Below, piece by piece: positions 44,831 to 53,980 of a DNA stretch of 64,000 nt. A model generated the notes under the pieces. That model was not told the DNA's origin. It worked only from the letters and a program-made list of their open reading frames with translations, and searched no databases. The stretch spans positions 1-64,000 of the forward strand of contig NZ_SMKV01000017.1 of the NCBI RefSeq assembly GCF_004348445.1, in the 5' to 3' direction. The position numbers were made by a program, and so were the translations under genes. The first letter of the stretch is position 1. Each line of letters begins with the position of its first letter. This DNA is from Saccharopolyspora aridisoli (GTDB taxonomy: Bacteria; Actinomycetota; Actinomycetes; Mycobacteriales; Pseudonocardiaceae).

Positions 44831-46590
44831 GATCCGGTGCTGACGAGGTCGGTGAGCTCGTCGATCGCGCGGGCGAGCTGGTCGGCGAAGGCGGTCATCT
44901 GCTCGCCGACCGTGCGCGGCGTGCTCAGGTGCACGTTGAAGCTCTGCGGCAACAGCACGTAGGCGACTCCGATGCAGTGCTCGCTGGTGGCGCCGAAACC
45001 GAAGTACTGGATGTTCACCGACGGCGCGGCGCTGGTGCTCAGGTAGTCGTCGCGCATCTTCTGCCAGCCCGGCGAGGAGTACAGCGCGGGTGCGAAGTCC
45101 TGTCCCCGGCGGCCGGCGATCAGCTGCAGCTCCCACAGGTGCTGCTCGGGGGCGTCCCCGGCCTGGCACTCCTTGGCGCGCGTAACGTGCGCGTCGGCCG
45201 CGCGCCGGAACGCCTGCTCGCGGGTGGAGCGGTCGGCGTCGGGGTCCTCCATCACTGCGACGAATTCCAGGACCTCCGGGGTCACCACCCGCATCGCCTC
45301 GGTGCGGCCGTGGTGGAAGTGGCGGGTCGCGATGGACTCGTACGTCGCGCCGGTGAAGCCCTTGGAACGCCGGTGCGCTAGCTGGAAGGCCATCTGCACG
45401 AACGCGTCCGGGGAGACCCCGAGCGCCTTGGAACGCTCCGAGCCGAAGTCGTCGAAGCGCGCGGTGCGGGTCGCGGTGGCGTCGGCGTAGGCCGTGTAGT
45501 CCTTCGCAGCCGCCTCGATCTCGCCGGAGAGTTCGGGCGAGAGGCGGAACTCCAGCGCCCGGAGCTCGGGCGCGCCTTGCGGGGCCGCGCCCGAGGACTG
45601 CGAGTGCGACTCGGCGGTGCCCGACATCAGCGAGTCGACGAACTCGACGATGGTGGTGCCGTCCAGCAGGCAGTGCTCGCCGTTGATGCCCGCCGAGCCG
45701 TCGGGGAACACGATGAGCGTGACGCCCTTGTCGAACCAGCGGTCGGTCGGGTCTCCGGCCAGCAGCTGCTTGCACTTGCCGTCGGTGTCGGCGGGCAGCT
45801 CGTGCTCCAGCGCCAGGCAGAACAGCGCCGTCTCGATCACGTCGACCGAGGCGGTGTTGTCGACCAGCAGCGCCTCCCGGTTGGCCGCCCAGCGAGCGCG
45901 GTCGTGGCTGGTCAGCGCGCCGACTCCGGGTCCGCGGTCGGTGGTGGCGATGACCTGGCGCAGCGCTTCGGCGAGCTCGTCGAGGGTGTGCGGGACTCCG
46001 TCCTGCCCGATCACGTCGAGGCGGAAGGCGTTGCCGCGGTAGAACACCACGATGTGCCGGGCCTGGCTGGGACCGGGCTGCTCGGGCGTGTTGGGTGCCC
46101 GCACCCCGTCGCGCTCGGCGCGGGGGATGCGGGTGGTGGAGAACAGGTACCGGTGCTGCTGCATCGACAGCGGTTGCCCCCGCCGCGCCGTCGGGGGCAC
46201 CGACTCGGTGTCCAGCGCCAGCTTGTGGTCCACCGACGCCGCGATGAGCCGCACCGCGCGGGCGATCTGGTCATCGTCGGTGTCGTTGAACAGGAAGAAG
46301 AAGTTCGCGTTGAGCGCGATCCGGTCCCGGCGGCCCAGGTAGCGGTCGCGCCAGAACTCGTCCAGCCAGCTGTGCACGTCTTCCTGGCCCGCGTAGGCCG
46401 ACAGGGTGTCGTGCAGCTCCTTGGCCGTGGCGGAGTCGAGGAACTCCTCGACGGCCTGCCGGGTGGCGGACAGCTCGTCCTCGCTCAGCAGCGGCGCGCA
46501 CCACTGCAGGAACCTGGCGCCGCTGTCTGCGAGCGTGGGCAGCGGAACCCGGGGGAGCGCGTCCTCGTTGCCGAAAGTGCTGGTGCGCAA
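44827..46590 (-). CDS. Choline/carnitine O-acyltransferase family protein
   Basis: A 587-residue homologue of eukaryotic carnitine acyltransferases (normal length about 600). It has the N-terminal LPRVPLPTL start, DRYLGRRDRIALNANFFF, the catalytic His306 in GINGEHCLLDG, the carnitine/CoA-site YESIATRHFHHGRTEAMR, and the STSAAPSVNIQYFGFG core near the end, so the whole active site seems present. It moves an acyl group between CoA (or a carrier protein) and a hydroxyl. TTG start with GAGG 5 bases upstream; a longer form is possible. It sits in an operon with a dioxygenase and a methyltransferase, so a specialised metabolite, not carnitine, may be the acceptor. Confidence 0.85.
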   Translation of the reverse strand: MRTSTFGNEDALPRVPLPTLADSGARFLQWCAPLLSEDELSATRQAVEEFLDSATAKELHDTLSAYAGQEDVHSWLDEFWRDRYLGRRDRIALNANFFFLFNDTDDDQIARAVRLIAASVDHKLALDTESVPPTARRGQPLSMQQHRYLFSTTRIPRAERDGVRAPNTPEQPGPSQARHIVVFYRGNAFRLDVIGQDGVPHTLDELAEALRQVIATTDRGPGVGALTSHDRARWAANREALLVDNTASVDVIETALFCLALEHELPADTDGKCKQLLAGDPTDRWFDKGVTLIVFPDGSAGINGEHCLLDGTTIVEFVDSLMSGTAESHSQSSGAAPQGAPELRALEFRLSPELSGEIEAAAKDYTAYADATATRTARFDDFGSERSKALGVSPDAFVQMAFQLAHRRSKGFTGATYESIATRHFHHGRTEAMRVVTPEVLEFVAVMEDPDADRSTREQAFRRAADAHVTRAKECQAGDAPEQHLWELQLIAGRRGQDFAPALYSSPGWQKMRDDYLSTSAAPSVNIQYFGFGATSEHCIGVAYVLLPQSFNVHLSTPRTVGEQMTAFADQLARAIDELTDLVSTGS

Positions 46591-46623
46591 AGCAACCTCG
46601 ATCGTGTCTAGGTCTTGTCTCGA

Positions 46624-46681
46624 AGTGGCGGAGCCACTCCCTCGTCCTGGTGAGCCCCGAGCGGCTCGCACCGCCGGGGCT
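46624..46681 (-). promoter_or_regulatory. Two hairpins in the dioxygenase-acyltransferase gap
   Basis: AGCCCC/GGGGCT with an inner GCGG/CCGC stem (46653-46681), followed on the minus strand by AGTGGC/GCCACT with a 3-base loop (46624-46638). They fill most of the 103-base gap and may act as attenuator, terminator or RNA-stability element. Confidence 0.5.
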
Positions 46682-46693
46682 TCGACGAACGCC

Positions 46694-47539
46694 TCAGTCG
46701 AGCAGGTCGTCGGTGCGGGCAGTGGTCCCGTGAGCCGCGGTCACCCGCCCGAACAGCTGCCGGGTGCGTTCCGCGGATCCCACCACCCCTGGACGATCAC
46801 TGTAGGCGAAGATCGCCGAGTGCCGCGCCACTTCCCCTGCGACCGCGCTGACCCGGTGCAACGAGTACCGGCCGTGGAACAGCTGCAGATCACCCGGTCG
46901 CAGCGGGAGTTCGCGCACCCGGTCCCGGCCGCCGCCGGTGATCACTTCGCCGACGTCGGCGAAGTTCTCCGACTCGGCCGAGCGGATGTGCGGGCAGTAT
47001 TCGAAGACCCCGCCGGACCGGGGCTGCTGGGTGAGCATGCTGACCGCGAACTCGTTGGTGTCGAAGTGCCACGGGTGTTCTTTGCCGGGGTTGACGATGT
47101 TGACCACGAGCCCGGCCAGCGGGTCTTCCAGCGGGTGGATCTGGGGCCGTTCCAGGCAGTCGGCGAGGAAGCGGTGGAACAGCTCGTCGGTGTAGAGCCG
47201 GTGGATGAGGTGTTCGGCCGGGATGTCTTCGCGCGCCACGAAGGCGTTGCCGCGCAACGTGGTCCGCCTCGCCGGGTGCCAGTCGGGCAGCGAGTCGTCG
47301 GGCGCGGTGTTGTAGACGTTGACCGTCTGCTCCTCGTAGTACGCGCGATCGGCGATGCTCGCGCACTCGGCTCGCAGCGCCTCCCGGTGCTCGGCGGCCA
47401 CGAAGTCGCGCAGCACGCTGCACCCTGATTCGCGCAGCTCCGCGCGCACGGACTCCACCGCCCGGACCCAGCCTTCGCCGCCGGGATCGTGGAGCGGGTA
47501 GCGGGCGGTGTCGACGATGTCGGTGACCGCAACGGTCAT
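46694..47539 (-). CDS. Fe(II)/2-oxoglutarate-dependent dioxygenase (phytanoyl-CoA hydroxylase-like)
   Basis: A 281-residue non-heme iron enzyme. The metal triad is His158-x-Asp160 in HPWHFDTNEF and His228 in HGRYSLHRVSAV, where the following Arg can bind 2-oxoglutarate. Such enzymes hydroxylate amino acids, peptides or small molecules. Its ATG overlaps the stop of the secreted hydrolase gene by 4 bases (ATGA). The hydroxyl it makes could be the acceptor for the acyltransferase encoded downstream; that is inference. Confidence 0.85.
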   Translation of the reverse strand: MTVAVTDIVDTARYPLHDPGGEGWVRAVESVRAELRESGCSVLRDFVAAEHREALRAECASIADRAYYEEQTVNVYNTAPDDSLPDWHPARRTTLRGNAFVAREDIPAEHLIHRLYTDELFHRFLADCLERPQIHPLEDPLAGLVVNIVNPGKEHPWHFDTNEFAVSMLTQQPRSGGVFEYCPHIRSAESENFADVGEVITGGGRDRVRELPLRPGDLQLFHGRYSLHRVSAVAGEVARHSAIFAYSDRPGVVGSAERTRQLFGRVTAAHGTTARTDDLLD

Positions 47540-49389
47540 CGGTTTCCCTCCGTGGCCGGGATGACGGGCAGCGTGATCTCCGAAGGATGCTCCGGGGAGT
47601 TGTGGATGGCAACGGGCGACAGCGCGGCGGGCAGGTCGCGCACCGTGGGCAGCAGGTGCGGGACGTCGAACGCCTGCACCGAGATCCGCAGCTTGTGGCC
47701 GGGCGGGATGACCGCGGCGGTCGGGAACACCTCGACGTCGACCGGCTCGACCTCGCCGGGTTCCATCGTGCGCTGCGCATCTTCGGTGAACGGGTGGAAC
47801 GGCTGGATCAGCTCGCCGTCGAGGTAGCGCGAGCGGGACTCGTCCAGGGATCGGTGCGAGAGCACCTGCCAGCCCCCGGTGAGCCGGTCGACCGTCCCGT
47901 CGGGTGCCACCGAGGACACCGATACCGACAGCATCCCGTTGCCGGTGGGCGTGGAGGCGTGGAGGTGGGCGTTGATCGGCCCGCGCATCCGCATCGCCTC
48001 GCTCATCGGCCCGGTCTCGAAGACCGCACCGGAGAGGTCGTTCCACCGGTTGTCGTGGCACAGCTGGGCGATGCCGATGGCGTTGGGCGTTCCCGCGGTC
48101 CACTGGTTGGTCGAGCGCGTGCACAGCCCGGAGATGGGAAGCGGTGCGACGGTGCTCCGGCCCGGTCGCGGGTCGGAATCCACGAGCCCGCCGGGCAGTC
48201 CGGGCATCGAGGTGCCGGAGAGCTGAAACCTTCGGGCGCGCTGCTCACCGATCCACTGGTCGGCCTCGAACCACTGCCCGGAGCCGATCTCGTGGTAGGT
48301 CAGCGGCGGGATGTCGGTGTCCAGCGAGGGATCGGCCTGCCCGCGCACGTGGTGGTCGAACCAGCGCAGCTGGAGGTCCTGCAGCGTGCCGTACCCGGCC
48401 TCGGCGACTCCGTCCCCGCTGCCCTGCAGGTGGTCCCACGGGCCGAAGATCATCTTCACCGGGACGCCGCGCTGCTGGAGGTTGTCGAACACCATCGGCG
48501 TGCCGCGCTGGAACAGGTCGTACTCGCCGCCGACCAGGAAGGTCGGGACGTCGATGCGGTCGAGGACGCTCGCGGGGGAGCGCTCGGCGTAGAAGGGGCC
48601 GTCGAAGGCGGCGTTGAGGCCGAGGGTGGCCTCCAGCAGCGTCGGCGCGGTGAAGCTGGTGGCGCCCTGGACGCGGTCGAGGTACATCTGCAGCGCGTTG
48701 TCGGGCTCGGCGGGGCCGTAAGCCGGTGGGATCAGCCCGGTTCCAGTGACCAGGCCCAGCCACAGCGGGATGAAGCCGACGTCCAGCGCGCCGCCGGAGG
48801 CGACCACGTCGCGGTAGGTGTCCACCGCCGGTACCTGTGGGAAGATCGCCTTGAGCCCGGGTGGCCGGTTGCCCGCCGCGAACAGCTGGCTGATGCCCAT
48901 GTACGACGCGCCGTGCATGCCGACCGAACCGTTGCTCCACGGCCGTTCCGGTGAGGCCGCCCAGTTCACGATCTCGCCCGAGTCGGTGTTCTCCCGCGCG
49001 CTGAACGCCTGCCAGTCGCCGCCGGAGGAGCCGGTGCCGCGCGCGTCGACCGTGACGTGCACGTAGCCGCGCTTGACGAAGAAGCCCGGGTCACTGCCGA
49101 TCGCCGCGGCGCCGGGACCGTCGATGGCCGACTTGTTGTAGGCGGTGATGGTCAGCAGCACGGGGAACCGGCCCTCGACCGGGTTGCCCTCGGAGTCGGC
49201 CGGACGTCGCACGTCGGCGCGCAGGACGGTGCCGTCGGACATCGGCACTTCGACGTCGGTCTCGGTCACCGAGCCCGGGTGGTCCTCGGCTCGGGCCGTC
49301 CACCCGGAGGTCGGCGCGGCATCGGCGGCGGTGAGGCCAGCGAGCCCGGTCAGCAGGGCGAGGAGCAGGGCCAGCAATGAGCGACGCAT
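47536..49389 (-). CDS. Secreted CocE/NonD-family hydrolase (X-Pro dipeptidyl-peptidase-like)
   Basis: A 617-residue protein. It has a Sec signal (RRSLLALLLALLTGLAGL, cleavage near residue 25), an alpha/beta-hydrolase core with the nucleophile Ser162 in GMHGASYMGIS and the oxyanion Tyr-type VDARGTGSSGG, a GPWDHLQGSG His region, and a C-terminal jelly-roll domain with VFPTAAVIPPGHKLRISVQAFD. Relatives include cocaine esterase, glutaryl-7-ACA acylase and X-Pro dipeptidyl peptidases. ATG with GGAGG 6 bases upstream. First gene of the operon; a secreted hydrolase could deacylate an exported product. Confidence 0.88.
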   Translation of the reverse strand: MRRSLLALLLALLTGLAGLTAADAAPTSGWTARAEDHPGSVTETDVEVPMSDGTVLRADVRRPADSEGNPVEGRFPVLLTITAYNKSAIDGPGAAAIGSDPGFFVKRGYVHVTVDARGTGSSGGDWQAFSARENTDSGEIVNWAASPERPWSNGSVGMHGASYMGISQLFAAGNRPPGLKAIFPQVPAVDTYRDVVASGGALDVGFIPLWLGLVTGTGLIPPAYGPAEPDNALQMYLDRVQGATSFTAPTLLEATLGLNAAFDGPFYAERSPASVLDRIDVPTFLVGGEYDLFQRGTPMVFDNLQQRGVPVKMIFGPWDHLQGSGDGVAEAGYGTLQDLQLRWFDHHVRGQADPSLDTDIPPLTYHEIGSGQWFEADQWIGEQRARRFQLSGTSMPGLPGGLVDSDPRPGRSTVAPLPISGLCTRSTNQWTAGTPNAIGIAQLCHDNRWNDLSGAVFETGPMSEAMRMRGPINAHLHASTPTGNGMLSVSVSSVAPDGTVDRLTGGWQVLSHRSLDESRSRYLDGELIQPFHPFTEDAQRTMEPGEVEPVDVEVFPTAAVIPPGHKLRISVQAFDVPHLLPTVRDLPAALSPVAIHNSPEHPSEITLPVIPATEGNR

Positions 49390-49438
49390 TCCAACCTCCC
49401 GGGATTTCCGGAAGATCAACGATCACGCGCAGCCGAGG

Positions 49439-50092
49439 TTACGCGGTATGCGGTCGGTCCTGCTGAGAACGCAGGTGAGCGGCCATGGCTCGACGCGCCT
49501 GGGCCGGGTCACCGGCTTCGATCGCGGTCAGCAGCCGCTCGTGGCGCGCGACCGCGCCGCGGCCGCTCTCCACCGGCAGCTCGGCAAGCAGCCGCATGAA
49601 CGGTTCGAAGAGCAGCGGGACGAAGGCGTTGCCGGTGGCGCGCACGATCGCCTGGTGGAACGCGATGTGGGCGGTGACGTGCGCTTCGGGCGTGCCTGCC
49701 TCGCGCATGTTCCGCAGCTGCTCGCGCAGGCGCCGAAGATCGGCGTCGGTGCGCTTGACCGTGGCGAGCTCGGCGATACCGGACTCCAGCACCCGCCGCG
49801 CTTCGTGGATCCCGGCGACGACCTCGGGATCAGCGCCGGGGGACGTCGCCGCGCGGATCATCGGGTGAAGCGAGGTCCACTCGGCCGGCGGATTGACGTA
49901 GGTGCCGCGTCCGCGCTCGATGCGCACGACGTTCTGCACCCGCAGCGCCTTGACGGCCTCGCGCACGGTCAGCCGGCTCATCGAGAACAGCTCGGCGAGT
50001 TCGGGTTCGGAGGGCAGCGCGGCGCCGGGCGGGTAGGTCTCGTCGATGATCGACCCGAGAAGCTGTTCGGACAGCTCTTCCGGCAACGACAC
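49439..50092 (-). CDS. GntR-family regulator, FadR subfamily
   Basis: A 217-residue regulator: winged helix (about 5-65) with LPSEPELAELFSMSRLTVREAVKALRVQNVVRIERGRGTYV and an all-helical FCD ligand domain with EARRVLESGIAELA, HIAFHQAIVRATGN and HERLLTAIEAGDP. FadR-type regulators bind dyads with short spacers and respond to acids. It lies 49 bases before the CocE operon in the same direction and is divergent from the MBL-fold gene; a perfect 14-bp palindrome in the divergent gap is its likely site. Confidence 0.88.
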   Translation of the reverse strand: MSLPEELSEQLLGSIIDETYPPGAALPSEPELAELFSMSRLTVREAVKALRVQNVVRIERGRGTYVNPPAEWTSLHPMIRAATSPGADPEVVAGIHEARRVLESGIAELATVKRTDADLRRLREQLRNMREAGTPEAHVTAHIAFHQAIVRATGNAFVPLLFEPFMRLLAELPVESGRGAVARHERLLTAIEAGDPAQARRAMAAHLRSQQDRPHTA

Positions 50093-50235
50093 GCGGTCAC
50101 CGCCCGTTCGATCTGAACACCGCGAGAACCCGCGGTGCTCGCGCCAACAAGGTCAAGGTCCGCTCCCGCGTCCACAGTGGACGCACGGGTGATCCGGATT
50201 CGGGGAGTGTACTGCACCAGTGAGCGTTGCCACAC

Positions 50236-50249
50236 ACCAACCGGTTGGT
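50236..50249. promoter_or_regulatory. Perfect 14-bp palindrome, likely GntR operator
   Basis: ACCAACCGGTTGGT is a perfect 14-bp palindrome, flanked by CCACAC and GTGTGG half-symmetric arms, in the gap between the divergent regulator (start 50092) and MBL-fold hydrolase (start 50293), 44 bases before the latter. Confidence 0.65.
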
Positions 50250-50292
50250 ATGTGTGGTAGAGCTGGTAGATCGGGTCTCTGGAGGTGTCGCC

Positions 50293-51309
50293 ATGTTCGA
50301 GTCGCGGTACGAGTGGATGGAGCCTGGGGCGTTCGAGGTAGCACCGGGCGTGCACCGGATCCCGTTGCCGCTGCCCAACGACGGCCTCCGCGCGGTCAAC
50401 GTCTACGCCATCGCAGACGGTGACTCGCTGACCCTCGTCGACGGCGGCTGGGCCCTGGACGAATCCCGCCAGCAGCTCGACGCGGCGCTCGCCCAGATCG
50501 GCGCCGGTGCTGGCGACATCACCCGCTTCCTGGTCACCCACGCGCACCGCGACCACTACACGCAGGCGCTGACCTTGCGCCGCGAGTTCGGCTCCGAGGT
50601 GATGCTCGGCGAGGAGGAGCGGCACACCCTCGACCGGCTGATGTCCCCGGAGCACCGGTCCATGGACCGCCAGTTGGAACTCCTGGCCGAGCACGGCGCC
50701 AAACCGGTCCGCGACACGCTGCTGAGCCTGCGCTCGGACGCTCCGAGCAACCACGTCTGGGAGAAGCCCGACACGTGGATCAACGCCGCCACCGACCTCG
50801 GCCTGGCGGACCGGCGGCTGCGCGCGCTGCCCACGCCCGGGCACACCCGCGGCCACCTGGTGTTCCTGGAGGAGCAGGCCGGGCTGATGTTCGCCGGTGA
50901 TCACGTGCTGCCGCACATCACCCCGTCCATCGGCTTCGAGCAGGCACCCACCGCGAGCCCGCTGCGCGACTACCTGGCCTCGTTGTGGCTGGTGCGCGGC
51001 CTGCCCGACATGCGACTGCTGCCCGCTCACGGGCCCGTCACCGACAGCGTCCACGATCGGGTCGACGAGCTGCTGGCCCACCACGACGCGCGCCTGGTGG
51101 CCACCGCCGCGGTCGTCGCGGCCGGTGCGAGCACGGCCTACGAGGCAGCTCGGGCGCTGACCTGGACCCGTCGCGAGCGAGCCTTCGACGATCTCGACGT
51201 GTTCAACCAGATGATGGCGGTGCTGGAAACCGCCGCGCACCTGGACGTCCTGGTGCTGCAGGACGAGCTCGGCGCGCAGCGCGTCGGAGGAGTTCTGCAC
51301 TACTCGTAG
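50293..51309 (+). CDS. MBL-fold metallo-hydrolase
   Basis: A 338-residue metallo-beta-lactamase-fold enzyme with the zinc motif THAHRDHY, then LPTPGHTRGHLVFLE, MFAGDHVLPHITP and LLPAHGP. The extra C-terminal helical domain (VDELLAHHDARLVATAAVV) is as in LACTB2/glyoxalase-II-like hydrolases that cleave thioesters or phosphodiesters. ATG with GGAGG 7 bases upstream. Divergent from the GntR gene and probably under its control; a thioesterase role would fit the acyl-group chemistry of the neighbouring operon. Confidence 0.88.
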   Translation: MFESRYEWMEPGAFEVAPGVHRIPLPLPNDGLRAVNVYAIADGDSLTLVDGGWALDESRQQLDAALAQIGAGAGDITRFLVTHAHRDHYTQALTLRREFGSEVMLGEEERHTLDRLMSPEHRSMDRQLELLAEHGAKPVRDTLLSLRSDAPSNHVWEKPDTWINAATDLGLADRRLRALPTPGHTRGHLVFLEEQAGLMFAGDHVLPHITPSIGFEQAPTASPLRDYLASLWLVRGLPDMRLLPAHGPVTDSVHDRVDELLAHHDARLVATAAVVAAGASTAYEAARALTWTRRERAFDDLDVFNQMMAVLETAAHLDVLVLQDELGAQRVGGVLHYS

Positions 51310-51486
51310 TCTTCGGCAACGGAGAGTGATCGCCGCGCGGTCCATGGACGGGCCGAAATCACCCGACTGCAGCGTAGGGGCGGCAGGCGATCACGTGCGA
51401 GCCTGGATGAGCTCCACGGGCCGCGTGCGGCAGTTGAGGAGCGAGTACCTCGTTGGGGTCAAAGGGGACGTCACTAGGAGCTCGTC

Positions 51487-51765
51487 ATGTTGAGCAAGCA
51501 CGAGCGGGACATGCTCGCCGAGATCGAGACCGCGCTGGAGTCCGCAGACCCCGAGCTCGCGGAGGAGTTCGAGCGGTTCGAAGGTGAGCGGGGCTGGGGC
51601 TTGATGCGCCGAGTCCTGGTGTTCACCGCGCTCACGCTGACCGCGATGCTGTCGCTGCTGTCCTTGGCCAGCGGCCTGGTGTGGGCTTCGGTGGCGCTGG
51701 GCATGATCACTACAGCTGGCGCCATCGCGGCGTGCTTCACCGGGCGTCAGCACGAGGAGACGTGA
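51487..51765 (+). CDS. DUF3040 membrane protein (second copy)
   Basis: A 92-residue protein with the DUF3040 layout: charged N-terminal helix (SKHERDMLAEIETALESADPELAEEFERF) and two hydrophobic segments (about 40-60 and 62-80). ATG with AGGAG upstream. Role unknown; only distantly similar to the copy at 21.4 kb. Confidence 0.85.
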   Translation: MLSKHERDMLAEIETALESADPELAEEFERFEGERGWGLMRRVLVFTALTLTAMLSLLSLASGLVWASVALGMITTAGAIAACFTGRQHEET

Positions 51766-51769
51766 TCAT

Positions 51770-51970
51770 TCAGTCGTGCAGCGGGTGCGGCAGGGCCTGC
51801 AGCACCGTGTCGGCCTCGACGTAGGTGCCCTCGGGCAGCTCGTCGAGGCGGTCCATCTGCTCAGGACCGGCCCCGAGCTCCGCGCACTGCTGCACGATCT
51901 CCCGCTTGGTAGCGGGGAACCGGACGTGGCAGAGAACCCGCAGCATGTCCGCGCGATCGGCCAGCACCAT
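51770..51970 (-). CDS. DUF2795 protein
   Basis: A 66-residue acidic protein. VRFPATKREIVQQCAELGAGPEQMDRLDELPEGTYV (in two runs) is the DUF2795 pattern, a small helical domain common in actinomycetes with no known activity. ATG with GGAGG upstream. Its stop is 4 bases from the convergent DUF3040 stop. Confidence 0.8.
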   Translation of the reverse strand: MVLADRADMLRVLCHVRFPATKREIVQQCAELGAGPEQMDRLDELPEGTYVEADTVLQALPHPLHD

Positions 51971-52028
51971 GATTCCTCCGTTCAGCCACTTCGCCCACCA
52001 ACTACCCAGGCCGAACGCGCTGAAACCC

Positions 52029-53849
52029 TCAGGAGGCCAGTTCGCGGGCCTTCTCGGCGATGGCCGTGGCGTCGATGCGGGCCTGGCCGAGCAGCTCCGC
52101 GGGCTGACCTGAACCGGGCATCTCGTGCACGGCGAGCATTCGCACCTGGGCGGGCTGGTCGGTCAGCGCGCTGAGCACGGCCTCGCCGAGACCGCCCTCG
52201 GGCCAGTGGTCCTCGGCGGTGACCAGACCCGCCGTCTCGGTCGCGGCGCGTCGCAGCGTGCCGGCGTCGACGGGTTTGATCGAGTAAAGGTCGATCACCC
52301 GCGCCTCGATGCCCTCGTGCGCCAGCACGTCCGCGGCCTTGACCGCCTCGTGCAGCGTGACCCCGGCACCGACCAGCGTCACGTCGTTGCCGTCGCGGAC
52401 CACCTTGGAGCCGCCGATCGGGAACTGCTCGCCGGGCGGGTAGATCACCGGCATCGTACCGCGGCTGGTCCGCAGGTAGCTGATGCCGGGCAGGTCCGCC
52501 ATCGCCGTCACCAGCTGCACGGTCTGGTTGGCGTCGCACGGGTAGAGCACCGTGCTGCTGTGCACCGCGCGGAACGCCGCCAGGTCCTCCAACGCCATCT
52601 GCGACGGGCCGTCCTCGCCGATCGCCACGCCGGCGTGCGAACCCATCAGCCGCAGGTCGGCACGGCTCACCGCCGCCATCCGGACGAAGTCGTAGGCGCG
52701 GGAGAGGAACGCGGCGAAGGTCGAGGCGAACGCGCACCACCCGCGTACCTGCATGCCCACCGCTGCGGCGATGAGCTGCTGCTCGGCGATGTACATCTCG
52801 AAGTAGCGGTCCGGGTGGGCATCGCGGAACAGCTCCGCGAAGGTCGAGTTCGACACCTCGCCGTCCATGGCCACCACGTCCCCGCGCCGATCGCCCAGCG
52901 CCGCCAGCGCCTGCCCGTAGGCCTTGCGGGTGGCAAGCTCGGTGCCCTGCTCGAACGCGGGCAGTCCGCCGCTTCCGGTGTCGAACACGTGCGGCTTGGC
53001 GTCGGCGTCGGGTTTGGCGGGCTTGACCCGCAGATCGCGCAGGCCACCGAGCTCAGCGATCGATTCCTCGGCGTGCGCCAGCGGTTTGCCGTGGAAACCG
53101 GGTTTGTCGGCGACTTCCGCGACCCCCTTGCCCTTCTGGGTGGCGGCCAGGATCGCGACTGGACGGCCATCGGCGTCCTCCGCCTGGCTCAGCGCGGATT
53201 CGATCTCGTCGAGGTCGTGGCCGTCGATCTCGATGGTGCGCCAACCGGCCGCCTGCGCTCGAGCGGAGTAGGAGGACAGGTCCCAGCCGTGCATGGTGGG
53301 CCCGGTTTGGCCGAGGCGGTTGACGTCGATGATCGCGATCAGGTTGTCCAGCTGCTCGTGCCCGGCGTGCTCCAGGGCTTCCCACACCGAGCCCTCGGTC
53401 ATCTCGCTGTCGCCGCAGACCACCCACACCCGGTAGGGCAGCCGGTCCAGCCGCTTGCCCGCCAGCGCCAGGCCCACGCCGATGGGCAGACCCTGGCCCA
53501 GCGACCCGGTCGCCACGTCCACCCACGGCAGCACGGGGGTCGGGTGACCTTCGAGCCGGCTGCCGAACTTGCGGAAGGTCAGCAGCTCGCCGTCCTCGAC
53601 GGCGCCGACCGCCTTGAACGCGGCGTACTGCAGCGGCGAGGCGTGGCCCTTGGAGAAGATCAGGTGATCGTTCGCCGGGTTGTCCGGACGGTCGAAATCC
53701 AGCCGGAGGTGTCCGTCGAGCAGCACCGCCAGCAGGTCGGCCGCCGACATCGACGAGGTGGGGTGCCCGGAACCTGCGGCCGTGCTGGCCCGAATCGAGT
53801 CCACCCGCAGCTGCTGCGCCAGTTCGGAGCGGAACATTGCCTGGTCCAT
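52029..53849 (-). CDS. Transketolase (short type)
   Basis: A 606-residue thiamine-diphosphate enzyme with all three transketolase domains: SAADLLAVLLDGHLRLD, the ThDP-motif CGDSEMTEGSVWEALEHAGHEQLDNLIAIIDVNRLGQ (in two runs), pyrimidine domain with EMYIAEQQLIAAAVGMQVRG, and C-terminal domain. The 606-residue length is that of the mammalian-type transketolases, about 60 shorter than Escherichia coli TktA. A second, housekeeping transketolase is expected elsewhere. Role in pentose metabolism; monocistronic. Confidence 0.88.
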   Translation of the reverse strand: MDQAMFRSELAQQLRVDSIRASTAAGSGHPTSSMSAADLLAVLLDGHLRLDFDRPDNPANDHLIFSKGHASPLQYAAFKAVGAVEDGELLTFRKFGSRLEGHPTPVLPWVDVATGSLGQGLPIGVGLALAGKRLDRLPYRVWVVCGDSEMTEGSVWEALEHAGHEQLDNLIAIIDVNRLGQTGPTMHGWDLSSYSARAQAAGWRTIEIDGHDLDEIESALSQAEDADGRPVAILAATQKGKGVAEVADKPGFHGKPLAHAEESIAELGGLRDLRVKPAKPDADAKPHVFDTGSGGLPAFEQGTELATRKAYGQALAALGDRRGDVVAMDGEVSNSTFAELFRDAHPDRYFEMYIAEQQLIAAAVGMQVRGWCAFASTFAAFLSRAYDFVRMAAVSRADLRLMGSHAGVAIGEDGPSQMALEDLAAFRAVHSSTVLYPCDANQTVQLVTAMADLPGISYLRTSRGTMPVIYPPGEQFPIGGSKVVRDGNDVTLVGAGVTLHEAVKAADVLAHEGIEARVIDLYSIKPVDAGTLRRAATETAGLVTAEDHWPEGGLGEAVLSALTDQPAQVRMLAVHEMPGSGQPAELLGQARIDATAIAEKARELAS

Positions 53850-53980
53850 GCCCCGGAAGGTGCCCGGGGTGCGGCCGTGCGAAACAAGGCCAGGTCAACC
53901 CGGCCGCGGTGGGGATGTTCGGGGAGGCGGCGCAGCTGCGACCTCAGGTGCGCGGCTCAGCCCGCCTGCGATCGAAGCGG

